Origin: Leishmania martiniquensis
Lineage: Eukaryota > Euglenozoa > Kinetoplastea > Trypanosomatida > Trypanosomatidae
DNA: 64,000 nucleotides
Assembly: GCF_017916325.1 (NCBI RefSeq)
Contig: NC_090148.1
Location: forward strand, 361,001-425,000
Direction of reading: 5' to 3'
The position numbers and the translations under genes are program-made. This document shows positions 39,994-49,404 of this stretch, in pieces. The notes beneath the pieces were generated by a model. It had not been told where the DNA came from. It saw only the letters and a program-made list of their open reading frames with translations, and ran no database searches. Within the stretch, counting starts at the first letter, position 1. The number at the start of each line of letters is the position of its first letter.

Positions 39994-40380
39994 CATTCGG
40001 CGGAGCAGGAGCGAAAGGATGAGCACAGTGTAAAAGAGAGACAGGGGCGCGGGCGGGGTACGCGTTCGCATGGAAGGCGATATCGTGGGGGGGGGGGCAA
40101 GGAAGCGGAGAGGGGAAGAGGACAAAGAGAGAGAGTAGGGAGCATGTGTGTGTGTGTGGGGGAGGGAGGGGAGGGGGAGGGGGGCATCATCTCTGCTCTG
40201 TTCGTTCTGCGTCGCCGCATACCTGTCGAAGAGAGAAGGACCGCTCTCCTCGGAGCCTGGACACACACACTTACACACACGAGGAGACAGGTGCGCGCGC
40301 GCGCTCCTTGTCGCTGTTCGCTACTCAGCGTTCCGAAGAAGAGAGAGTACACTCAACGAACCAAAAGCGTTTCCGAGTCG

Positions 40381-40480
40381 GCGTGCCCACTCCGCCCACT
40401 GACCTGTGTGGCAGGCCCCGATCGCGTGGTGGTGCAACACGGCCCCCTGCCACAGATCCAGGGAGGAGAAGGTCCCTAAA
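40381..40480 (-). repeat. SIDER-like degenerate retroposon fragment (copy A)
   Basis: Positions 40381-40438 match 62486-62544 at roughly 50 of 58 positions with one single-base gap, including the shared core GTGGCAGGCCCC-ATCGCGTGGTG-TGCAAC. After a 29-base insertion present only in the other copy, both continue with ACGGCCCC. Dispersed, degenerate, UTR-located repeats in Leishmania are typically SIDERs, which can destabilise or control mRNAs. Here it would lie in the bL27m 3' UTR. The family name is inferred from position and pattern. Confidence 0.6.
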
Positions 40481-40990
40481 GACTTATCCTGAGGAGTCCC
40501 CCCTTCCGTCAGGATCGGAGGGGGAGGTCAGTCGTTTGAAGAGCTAGCGAAGCAAGTCGGCGTGTGCATGTGTGTGTGTGTGTGTGCAAGCCAGCAGGGG
40601 AAGGTGACGAGGGCGCGTGGCTCGTGCAGCCGTCACTGTGCATGCTGCTATGCTGCCACACAGAGAGGATTGAATAGAGCACAACCACGGCAGGAGAGGA
40701 AACACATGCGCGCACAGCGATATGCCGATTCGCGTGAGGCACTCAAACGCACGATCCGCGCGCTCACTCTCCCACGAGCGAGCAGGAGAGCGAGAGAGAT
40801 GTCCTCGCTGCCATCCACGCGCGCACACGGTATAAGCGCTCACCAATCTGTGCTCACGACTCTGAAGAGGTGCGGCTCGGTGGCTGGGTCGCGCCCACCG
40901 GCTGTGGTGGAGCTCGGTTCGCCTCTTGCTCATGGCAGCCAGGGGGGTGGGTGGGTCCGCAGTACACCACTGCCATCGCCTCATACCCCT

Positions 40991-41012
40991 CGCCTATTTT
41001 TTTTAACAGGCG
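40991..41012 (-). repeat. Hairpin with A6 loop (copy 2)
   Basis: On the minus strand CGCCTGTT pairs with AATAGGCG (8 bp, one G-U) around six A residues, about 160 nt downstream of the bL27m stop. Confidence 0.6.
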
Positions 41013-41173
41013 GAAGCGGGCTGAAGCGCAGTCCGCCTAGCAATGGCGGTTACCTATTGCCTTTCGCTGTCTCTGAAAGTGCGACCAATGACCGGGGGTG
41101 CGCATGCGAAAGAGGAGGGAGGGATGAGGGGGGTGGGGCAAGGCGCCGCTGCCTGAGAAATTGAGAGATGTCG

Positions 41174-41731
41174 TCACTCGTACGAGTAGCGGCTAAGCGG
41201 GTGCAGGGAAGGCACCAGCCCGCGAACGAAAGAGTTGGGATCCTGGAAGCGTTCGGTCGCCTTGGGCACACGTATAACGCGCTCGCGCCACTGCGGTTCC
41301 ACGACATGATCGAGCTCGGCACGATAATGCGTGTTATCTGCCACCATCATGGAGGCCTTTCCACGCGCCAACAGGGCCGCTCGCATACATCGACTGCGGT
41401 AGACCTTCTGAATATCCGGCTCAACGTCGAGCCACTTGTACGAAGGGTTGATGCGCGAGGTGCGGATGGTCATGACACCCTTTGTTGTCGCATAAAGAGT
41501 GAAGCTGTTGGGGTCCATGCGGACATTCCGTCCTGGCCTATACTCGGGTTGCCGTGAGTACCGGTCCTGGCCGAAGCGACGGCGCTGCTCCTTCAGCTTC
41601 TCCACCGGCGTAACGGGGGTGCCGGGGATAACATGAAAGATCTTAGCCTTTCTTCGTGGCGACCCGGCCTGATTCTTCGCATTCCCAGCTGTCACCTTGC
41701 TGGCGCACCAGCTGTGGGTAATGCGGAGCAT
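41174..41731 (-). CDS. Mitochondrial large-subunit ribosomal protein bL27m
   Basis: 185 residues from ATG at 41731. After a short presequence-like start (MLRITHSWCASKV) the L27 core is seen: the glycine/basic start NAKNQAGSPRRKAKIFHVIPG, then the region EYRPGRNVRMDPNSFTLYATTKGVM, equivalent to the FHPGxNVGxGxDxTLFAxxxG signature of L27. A C-terminal extension of about 80 basic residues is typical of kinetoplastid mitoribosomal proteins. It would act near the peptidyl-transferase centre of the mitoribosome. A textbook acceptor (TTTTCTTCCTCTTTTCACCTCTAG region) at 41754-41755 gives a 22-nt leader and excludes the upstream open frame to 42211. Confidence 0.88.
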   Translation of the reverse strand: MLRITHSWCASKVTAGNAKNQAGSPRRKAKIFHVIPGTPVTPVEKLKEQRRRFGQDRYSRQPEYRPGRNVRMDPNSFTLYATTKGVMTIRTSRINPSYKWLDVEPDIQKVYRSRCMRAALLARGKASMMVADNTHYRAELDHVVEPQWRERVIRVPKATERFQDPNSFVRGLVPSLHPLSRYSYE

Positions 41732-41753
41732 TCGGTGACAACAACAGCGGCAA

Positions 41754-41755
41754 CT
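41754..41755 (-). promoter_or_regulatory. Predicted trans-splice acceptor AG for bL27m
   Basis: Pyrimidine tract TTTTCTTCCTCTTTTCACC ending in TCTAG on the minus strand, 22 nt before the ATG. Confidence 0.6.
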
Positions 41756-42652
41756 AGAGGTGAAAAGAGGAAGAAAATGTCCAGTTAAATAGAGGTATAT
41801 GCCACAGGTGAATGGGCGATGCAAAGGAAGAGGGAGGGAGAGGGAGACAGCGTCACTGCCGAGAGGGCTGACGGAGGCGTGTGCGAGCTCGAGAGAAATA
41901 TGTCCCCTCCCCTTGTGGTCTCTCAAGCCCCTTTGTTTTTTTTCGCTGTTGTTGTTTGCCCGTTGCCTTTTCCACCTGCGAATGGCCAGCGTGTCACCGC
42001 ACCCCGCCACCAACGATGCACGACGCACGCGTGCGCACACATGCGCGCCGGAAAGGTCAGCACAACGCCGCACATAGAGAGAGAGACGGCAAGGGGTGGG
42101 GAAAAAACAACAACAAAAAAAGGTAAAGTGAGAGCATTGGGGAGGGGGTTGAGTGGGCGTGAGAGAAGAACAGGGTACCTTCGGCATGTGCGCTATGCCG
42201 CTACACACCACGACACATCGCCGCCGTTGCTGGTCGAGTTCGCGGAGAGGAATGGGGCGCGAGACGCTGTGGGACTTTTCTCATACGTGCTCTTCCCTCT
42301 TGCCTTTCCCTTGGTCGACGAAGTGCATTGAGCGCCGCCCCCATCGCGCATCGAATTGGCCTCTGCGGCTTCTTTCTTTTGTTCAACGGTCAAGGGGACG
42401 CATCTAGAAACGAAAGAGCGAGACCCACCCGCACACGTGATACGCTTGCGCACACCGTCAGCAGCGTTCGCTTCAGCTTCATTAGCATCCTCTGTTTGCG
42501 GAATGTGCGGTGGGGTGGGTGCATGCATGCGTTTATACTTAGTTACGTGTGGGCGCTTCCTTCCCTCTCCCTTTGACGGTCGCCCTCTGTTCTTCTTTGA
42601 CTGTCTTGTGCATCGCTCCTCTCAGTGGGGGAAGGGGGGAAGCCGAGGGTCG

Positions 42653-42694
42653 TCGAGAGGGAGAGAGCGGAGTACTCCGCTCTCTCCCTCTCGA
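42653..42694. repeat. Perfect 42-bp palindrome
   Basis: Every base from 42653 to 42673 pairs with its mirror from 42694 to 42674; the centre is AGTACT and the ends are TCGAGAGGG/CCCTCTCGA. RNA from either strand could form a stem of about 19 bp. It lies about 920-960 nt upstream of the bL27m ATG. Confidence 0.92.
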
Positions 42695-42718
42695 ACTCTC
42701 TTTCTCCCCTCCACTTCT

Positions 42719-42744
42719 GATATATACATATATATATATATGTA
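42719..42744. repeat. TA microsatellite
   Basis: Run of TATATA with one ACA interruption, 25 bases to the right of the 42-bp palindrome. Confidence 0.8.
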
Positions 42745-44478
42745 TGCCCTCTCAATGCGTACTTGTGTGCAGGTGCACGCGGTGTAGCGGTGCGCCCCAT
42801 GAGGCTTGTAAGTGTGTGTGTCGGGGGTAAGAGCCTTCACTAGGCCTCTCTGCTGGATAGGCTACCGAGAGGCACAGGAAGGCGCGAGGACACACCAGGC
42901 GCGCTGCACGAGGGGGCGAGCGAGAGACGCTGTGGCTGTGAGGGAGGCGGAAGAGGGAGGAGGAGAGGAGAGAGCACGCCAACAAGGAAAAGGAAAGCAA
43001 AAAAAACAAAAGAGAACAAGCCGCGCAGGTGTCGAGCACGCGCACAAACTCAGCCGGTCACAAACGCAGACAGTCACAGACAGACGAGAAGGACATGGTC
43101 GGCTCTTATCTGCTGTTTCTTTCGCTTCATCTTCGGGGGTAGGGGAGGAGGAGGCGAGCGCTTTGCCGAAGAGAAGCGGCAACGAAATAAAAAAGGGGGA
43201 GGGGCTAAGGGGGAAGGGAGAGAGAGAGAGACGGGGGGAGGATGAGAGAGAGAAGATTGGTCAACGACACTCACACACACACACACACATAGGCTAAAGG
43301 CAGGGTAGAAGAGACAGGCAAGAGAGCCAGTTAAAGCCAAAAGAAAAGGCAAGAACTAACGGGAAGAGAGGATCGAGATCGACGGTTGGGGTAGGCCGCG
43401 ACTGATGAAAAAAGGGGGTGGGGGGTGGGGCAGAAGAAGGGGCAGGAAGGGTTGATGATCTGCGAAAGGGCGCAGAAGAGAAAAAAAGGCGAAAACAGAA
43501 AAGTTAATCTGAGGGCGAATTGTGGGAGGAGAGGGGCCGAGACCGCGTGCCTCATGTGGATAGTCACACAAGCAGACAGACGCACACATGGGTACATGCG
43601 TGTGTGCGTACATATACATATTAGATAGATAGATAAAGTTGTACTGAGATCGGACAGAGGGGGGGCAGAGGGAGGGGGAGGGGAGTGGCGCACGAAGGAG
43701 GGAAGATAAGGCAAAAGTGTCTGCTGTTGTTTCCCCTCACCTCCGCTCCCTCGCGCGTTAAGCTCTCCCCCACCCCTCCCGCTCCCTCTCCCTCTCTGCT
43801 GCTCGCCCCACTCACTGTCTCCATGTGTATGACTACTGCGCGCCTGACAAGGGCATCTACTCACTCTCCCTGCTCAAACGTCACCCTCAAAGAAGCCCCC
43901 CCGGCTCCCGCGCTACTGCTTGTTAAGGCGCGCGTGTCGCTGTGCATGGGCCATACGTAAAGGTACGGGTGAGGGGGGTAAGGGCTATGAAATGCGTACG
44001 AGCGTGCCGCCCGCCCCTTACCACGTCATTGCCGAAAAAGAGACGTACGGTGGGCGTCTGTGTTTGTGTGTGTATGCGTGCGTATGTAGCGGAGGGGGTG
44101 GAGGACAGCACGCAACGCAGCCGTTCATATCGAAAGCACGTGCCCAATTCAAGGACGCAGTAGACAGTGGTATATGCCACAGAAACTCACGGGAACCAGA
44201 GGCACACCTATTGGAGGGACTAGAGGAAACAAACGGGCCGGGAAAGAGGGGGATGGAGTGGCCGACAGAAAGAGGAAGACACTCATGGAGGGGGCGTACA
44301 CACATACAGGCATGAAGAGAGGGTGGGGGATCGTCAAAGATCCGTGAAGCACACAAATCGTCGCTTGCACATGCACACAGGCGAGTGGTGCGCTCGAAAA
44401 AAAAGCACCAGGCAAGACCTCAGCACTGCAGAGAATAAAACAAAAAACAACAAATACAAACGCAGACACTTACGCAGA

Positions 44479-44510
44479 CGCGCAGGCGCCTGCGCGCACG
44501 CGCCTGCGCG
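44479..44510. repeat. GC-rich palindrome and overlapping hairpin
   Basis: 44479-44496 is an exact 18-bp palindrome (CGCGCAGGCGCCTGCGCG), and its first 11 bases also pair perfectly with 44500-44510, giving two mutually exclusive stems. In the region downstream of NT3. Confidence 0.8.
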
Positions 44511-46277
44511 GTGCAGTCTGACTGTTTGTCTTCTGCTGCCGTTCCACTTTTTCGAGTCGACTTCATTCCTGTTTTCTTCGCCCGTAACTTAGACTGAGGA
44601 CCAGCGCGCAGAAGAATGCGCTCGAGTACACTCGTTCGACCCTAATCTGTGCGCGCGTGAGACAACGAAAAAGATGGAAGCGCCGCTTGTCGCTGGTGCC
44701 TTCTTCCCAAGTTTCTTTTCGCACACACCGCCAGTCGCGCATCCTCTTCTCCGCGAACGGCCTTATTACAGGTTTCCCTGGAACGATTCCGCACCGCCAC
44801 CGCCACCTTACTCCCTCCCCCACCGTTTTCGTGTTGCGCGCCATCGTGTATGGGGAAAAGCGGAGGAGGACTCTTTCCATGGCGCGCCCGACAGGACGAT
44901 GAAGGCTTTCGTCTTCCCTCTCCTCCTTCCGTCGCTCTTCGCTCACCGCCTCGGGGCGTCCACGATGCCCCGCGAAGAGGTCGGGCACTACGGACACAGC
45001 TCTCCATCTACTGCCCCCTTGAGCGGGCGCCGATACGCACAGCCGCACACACAAAGAGGAGAACGTATGCGTGTAAGAGGAGAGGGGGGTGGGTGGGCGA
45101 AAGAGAGAAGGGCGTACGAGAGGCTGACAAAAAGAGAAGGGGAGAGGGGGACTCAGACGTGAAGGACACGGAGGGCGACGGAGACACCACAAAGCGAAAG
45201 GGAAGAAGGGGAGAGAGAGGCGCCGACACAGAAACGAAAAAAGGGGTAGCCATCCTGAGATCTTCACCGCTTCTCCCCCCTCCCTCAACTCCTCTCTCAA
45301 ACACACGTTGTCAACGGGGTGCGAGAGAGGATGAAGAGCGGGGTGGGGTGGGGGTGAGCGGAAGGAAGAGGAGGACACCCGCACTTAAACGCACGGAAAG
45401 AGAGCGAGAGGGGAGACTCAGAAACAGAGGCAACGTCACAAACACACACACACACACGCGCGAGCGCCACTGTCATGTGAGCACCTCATGCTTGGCAGGT
45501 AAGAGGCAAGTCCGTGGGCGCGGTGGTTGCTGCGTGACGACGGAAACAATTGAAGAGGGAGGGCGCAAGAGGTGCGGAGAGAATTAAGATGTTTACGCGC
45601 AAATAACTGAAGAGGGCATCCACCAAATCATTTACGCAGCGAAAAAAACACACAAAGAAAGGAGGAAGAGCAACGAAGCGGTGAAAAGAGCTTGTGATAG
45701 CGAACGCCGTGCACAGAGAGAGCGCGAGAGGGGGAGAGCCAAGGAGAGGCACATGTGCATGCCGACGCGCAGAAAAAAAAGGGAGTCGGCGGAGTGGGAG
45801 GACGCTCCACAACTTCCGCAGTCCTTGAGACCGGAAGAAAAGAATTTGGGAAGGCGTGGCAGCGCTTCGAGGAGGAGGGCGGAGCAAACAAGCAAGAAGA
45901 CGAAGACATGCATAGAAAAAGTGTGGAGTGGACACACGCACGCGTATATGAACGGAAAGAGAAACAGAAAAAAAAAGGTAGCATGGGTGAATGTGGGTGT
46001 GGGTGGGTGTCGGTATGCCTTTGCAGCGTTCGTCCTAGAGTCCTTTTACCCCCCCCCACACCGTTGCCTTCTCCCTCCCCCTCTCTCCCGCCTGAAGACA
46101 CAGAGAAATGATGAGCATGTGAAGGGGGCACATACTCCCGCAAGCGGAAGGGGGAGAGGGGAGGGGAACAGCACCACCACACACATACGAAAGAAACAAA
46201 AGAGGGAGAGCGGCGTGCATGTGTGTGCTAGGGATGGGTGAGCTTATCATGACGCGTGTGCCCATCTGATTCGATCA

Positions 46278-46311
46278 ACAGCGCTGTTGTGTACTTCGCA
46301 GTAGGCGCTGT
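46278..46311 (-). repeat. Candidate stem-loop in the NT3 3' UTR
   Basis: 34 nt about 490 nt downstream of the NT3 stop. Outer arms ACAGCGC and GCGCTGT (7 bp); inside them TACT and AGTA close a GCGA (GNRA) tetraloop on the minus strand. Confidence 0.4.
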
Positions 46312-46801
46312 GTGTGTGTGTGTGTGACTTCGTGTATATCCACTGTGTGCGTTCACGTCTCCTGCTTGATTTCGCGGTGCCTTCTCCGTTCGTTCCCGCT
46401 TAAACACACACACACACACGCACATACACGCCCGTGAAAGGCAACCACCAAAGGTAAAACACACACACAAAAAAAACGGGGAGAGAGGGAGAGGAGAGAG
46501 GGGAGGGGGAGAAGAGGGAGCGTGCACAAGCAGTACGAACAAACAAAAAAAGAGACAAGGAGGCCCACAAGAAGCCGTGAGAGCTCACAGACAGCAAAGG
46601 AAGGCGGGCGAGAGGCAAGGGGGGCCCATGCAGTGAAGAGATCGACCTACTACTGGTTCATCCCTTCGTCGCTGTCGGTCTCTCTCTCTCATGCGCACAC
46701 AGACAGGCCCCCGCTCTTCTCTCTTCTCTCTTTTTCCTTCGACACCGAGCCTGCTGCTGCTGCTCCGGTCATCTCGAGCTTTTTCGTTAGTAGCTTGTTG
46801 C

Positions 46802-48307
46802 TTAGGGAAGGAAGGGCACAATGGCCAGCGCCAGCATGGCGGACAGGGACGCACCAGCCAGGAGTGCGACACCCATCAGCTGGCCCGCCATAACACGCTG
46901 GCCCTCCGTACGCAGATTCGGGTCAATCGGGCCCAGCACCATCGCCATGGCGCCACAGAAGCCGTTCGTGAGACCCAGCAGCCCGAAGAAGACAAACGGG
47001 GCCGCGTGGCCAGGGATGTAGCGGAAGATGCACAGGAAGGTCAGCGGAATGAAGATGAAGCGGCACCCAACGCAGATGAAGAGCACCTTGCGCGAGGGCC
47101 ACAGGAACTTCACGGAGGAGAGCCAGCGACCAGCAGCATCACCGCAGTTGTACAGCAGAATGGCGATGGTCGCAAACCACTTGTCCGCGCGGTCAACCGG
47201 TATGATGAGGGATGGCAGAATGAGAAGGGACACAAAGAAGTTGCAGAAGCAGGTAAGCATCAGCGGCCAGATGAGCTTCGTCACGGGCCAGGCGCGCGTG
47301 CGCTGCAGCTGCTGCGCCGTGGTAAGATTGCGGTCGTCGACGTTGCTGTCGCTGGTGGTGTCGGCGACCTCGCGACCCACCGCCTTCACCTCCTCGCAAT
47401 CGCTCACATCGTCTGAGCCGTTCGCGCCCTCGGCCTTTCGGCGGGCGTTGCTCTCCTCATCGTCGGCCAAATCGCCAAAGACTTCCTCACCCTCCACCGT
47501 TGTGCTGTTAATCAAGGGCTGAGGCTGCTTGGTGCTGCTCGAGGTGGCGATTGGCTCCATCAAGGCTATGTCTCCAGCCTCCTCGGCGCTCGGGCCCTTC
47601 GCATTTTTCTTGGCGCGCTTGATGGCGCGGAATTCACCGACGTGCTCCTGCGCGAAGGAGTTGAAGCGCAGCGAGAGTGCCATGGCGAGTGCAACTGCCA
47701 TGAAGCAGAGGGCGAGACTGAAGTAGATGTACGCCTGGCGCAGCACCGATTCGTATGTGTCCTGCATGGACGCCTTGATGATGCACTGCAGCACTGAAGC
47801 GATCACACCAGAGAAGCCGCAGCCGAACATAATGGCCGACATGAACTTCGACGGCATCGTCCCGACCAATGCGTAGCACGTGGCCTCCAGGTAGGACTTG
47901 CCCACGCCGGCCGCAACGGTCACGATAAAGAAGGCAACGATGGCGCCAACCTGCGACACCCCCCCGGCCGGGATAATGAGAACCACGAACACCTCCACCA
48001 TCATGAGGGTCAGTGCCATGAAGAAGCGGAAGGTGAGGGAGAGCTTGCGCGCCCACGGGGTCAGCACGGTGGGGCCGATCACTGCCTGCGTCACCACCGA
48101 CGCCACGTTGTAGAACGTCAGGATATTTTTCCAGAAGAGGGGGCTGTTCGGCTGCGCATTCGGGTCTCGGGTGGCGTACTTGTAGTAGTCCAGCATGTAC
48201 GCCGGCGCGGAGGCGAGGGCGTTCAGGGGCATGAGCATCGAGATGCCGAGGAGCACGCACGTGGCGTACACGTACGCCTCTGCTGCGGAAGAAAAATTGC
48301 ACACCAT
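46802..48307 (-). CDS. NT3: Equilibrative purine nucleobase transporter NT3
   Basis: 501 residues from ATG at 48307. About 11 hydrophobic segments with a large hydrophilic loop between the sixth and seventh (about residues 225-330, rich in Ser, Glu and Asp) give the equilibrative nucleoside transporter layout. TM1 carries GISMLMPLNAL, and the fourth and fifth segments carry the Gly-rich packing GVGKSYLEATCYALVG and FGCGFSGV. The Leishmania plasma-membrane NT3 imports hypoxanthine, xanthine, adenine and guanine, and is induced on purine starvation. Assignment to NT3 rather than NT1, NT2 or NT4 rests on gene context and overall character. A strong acceptor at 48353-48354 gives a leader of about 45 nt and lies in a hairpin loop. 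A 5 kb gene-free stretch follows the gene. Confidence 0.92.
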   Translation of the reverse strand: MVCNFSSAAEAYVYATCVLLGISMLMPLNALASAPAYMLDYYKYATRDPNAQPNSPLFWKNILTFYNVASVVTQAVIGPTVLTPWARKLSLTFRFFMALTLMMVEVFVVLIIPAGGVSQVGAIVAFFIVTVAAGVGKSYLEATCYALVGTMPSKFMSAIMFGCGFSGVIASVLQCIIKASMQDTYESVLRQAYIYFSLALCFMAVALAMALSLRFNSFAQEHVGEFRAIKRAKKNAKGPSAEEAGDIALMEPIATSSSTKQPQPLINSTTVEGEEVFGDLADDEESNARRKAEGANGSDDVSDCEEVKAVGREVADTTSDSNVDDRNLTTAQQLQRTRAWPVTKLIWPLMLTCFCNFFVSLLILPSLIIPVDRADKWFATIAILLYNCGDAAGRWLSSVKFLWPSRKVLFICVGCRFIFIPLTFLCIFRYIPGHAAPFVFFGLLGLTNGFCGAMAMVLGPIDPNLRTEGQRVMAGQLMGVALLAGASLSAMLALAIVPFLP

Positions 48308-49404
48308 TTTCCTTTTTGCTCGCTCTATTTGGCCTCGAAAGATGTCTTTCGGCTGCCGAAAGGGAGGGGGAGAGAAAGAGAGAGAGAACGTTGATGAGAC
48401 GACCTTCGTGGGGAGCGAGCGTGAAGCGGAGGGGCGTGATGGATGGGGGTCGACTTCTGCTCTCTCTGATGGGTGCCGTGCGTGTGTGTGTGAGGGTGTG
48501 TTTGGGTGTTGTGGTGGGAGGCTCTGAAGAAGAGGATGGGGAGGAGCACGCCAAACGGATGGGTAGGGGCTTGGGCGGGTACCGCAGAGATGACGTGTGG
48601 TGTGCGGTGTGATGGCAGAGAAGAGGTGGCCACAAACCCAGTTCGTGTGCCGATTCGCGCAAACAGACGCGCAGGTGCGCGTGGGCAGTAGGAGGGGAAA
48701 GAGAGAGTGATGGGGGACGATAAACTCAGCGGTGGGAGAGATCAGCGAAAAAAGGGAGAGGGAAGAGGAGGGAGACGCCCCTCCCTGAGGGAGTCACAAG
48801 CGCCCCTCCCCCTCTTTCGCTTCAGAGAGGCTCGGGGTAATAGGGCGCGCTTAGGCCTGGGGCCGACGAGTCGAAGCGAAAGACCCGCCCCTTGCGCTTC
48901 TCCTACAGTCCTCCTCCCCCTTTCGCCGCTTCACCTCGTTACACCCAACACAACCCTTCCAGTCACACTCAGGCACAGCATGCCATGCATGAAACTTGGT
49001 GCGCAGGACCTGCGGCGCGTCGTTCCGAGGAGGGAGAGGGAGGGAGTTCACTAGGAGACGCTGAGGACCAGAGCTCTGCACGCAGACCTTCCACGTCATC
49101 AGCCGCCGCTCACGGCGCGTAGGGGGTGGGGTGGGGGAAGGTTGCCTTTCCCGTTCCGTTCTGCTTGTCCGAGTGAAGTGACGAATGGAAGCGAAGTGAC
49201 AGGAAAAACCATAACGGAAATGAAATAATAGTTAAAAAAAAGAGCTGACACTAACGTAAAGCTCGACGACGCACGAGGGCGGCATGCGACCTGTGCCAGA
49301 GCGTGCGCGTTGAACGGCGATGCCGCACAAGCGCCGCTTCCTCTCTCATCGCTGCGACGCGCACACGGAGACACACACACGCGCAGGCACCAGCGACGCC
49401 CTTC
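48308..49404. other. Intergenic region
   Basis: Between the NT3 start and the stop of S4 copy 1. Contains the NT3 acceptor hairpin (48336-48362), GT-rich sequence at 48483-48512, G/A-rich tracts at 48750-48770 and an A8 run at about 49236. The last 47 bases (49358-49404) are shared with the second S4 copy. No gene supported. Confidence 0.6.
48336..48362 (-). promoter_or_regulatory. NT3 splice-acceptor hairpin with alternative pairing
   Basis: On the minus strand a pyrimidine tract (CTCTCTCTTTCTCTCCCCCT and on) ends in CTTTCGG-CAG-CCGAAAG. The acceptor AG (48353-48354) lies in the 3-nt loop of a perfect 7-bp stem (48356-48362 with 48346-48352). The second arm can instead pair with CTTTCG at 48336-48341 (6 bp, loop ACAT). 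The two hairpins exclude each other. Confidence 0.55.

Larger units (their letters stand above)
39636..41173. other. Intergenic region with SIDER-like repeat and two A-loop hairpins
   Basis: Between the ADSS start and the bL27m stop. Holds the ADSS acceptor, an oligo-A-loop hairpin at 39974-39993, G-runs at 40088-40097 and 40160-40180, a SIDER-like repeat at 40381-40480, a (GT)n run at 40563-40584 and a second oligo-A-loop hairpin at 40991-41012. No gene supported. Confidence 0.6.
41732..46801. other. Very long intergenic region (5.1 kb): NT3 3' UTR and bL27m 5' flank
   Basis: The longest gene-free stretch in the window. It contains a perfect 42-bp palindrome at 42653-42694, a TA microsatellite at 42719-42744, hairpins at 43580-43609, 44479-44510 and 46278-46311, many G/A-rich blocks (43190-43245, 43400-43440, 45080-45230) and (CA)n/(GT)n runs (43268-43290, 45440-45458, 46308-46326, 46403-46420). 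Minus-strand frames of up to 273 codons exist (for example 44563-45384) but are rich in Ser/Pro/Phe/Arg from pyrimidine tracts and lack recognisable domains. I support no gene here. Confidence 0.55.

Noticed and set aside
44563..45384. 273-codon minus-strand frame downstream of NT3
   Set aside because: Mostly Ser/Pro/Phe/Leu/Arg encoded by pyrimidine and purine blocks; no domain, no good start context, and the other frames are equally open. Kept as probable UTR.
48814..48882. 10-bp inverted repeat CTTTCGCTTC/GAAGCGAAAG
   Set aside because: With a 49-nt loop, several such pairs are expected by chance in 64 kb.
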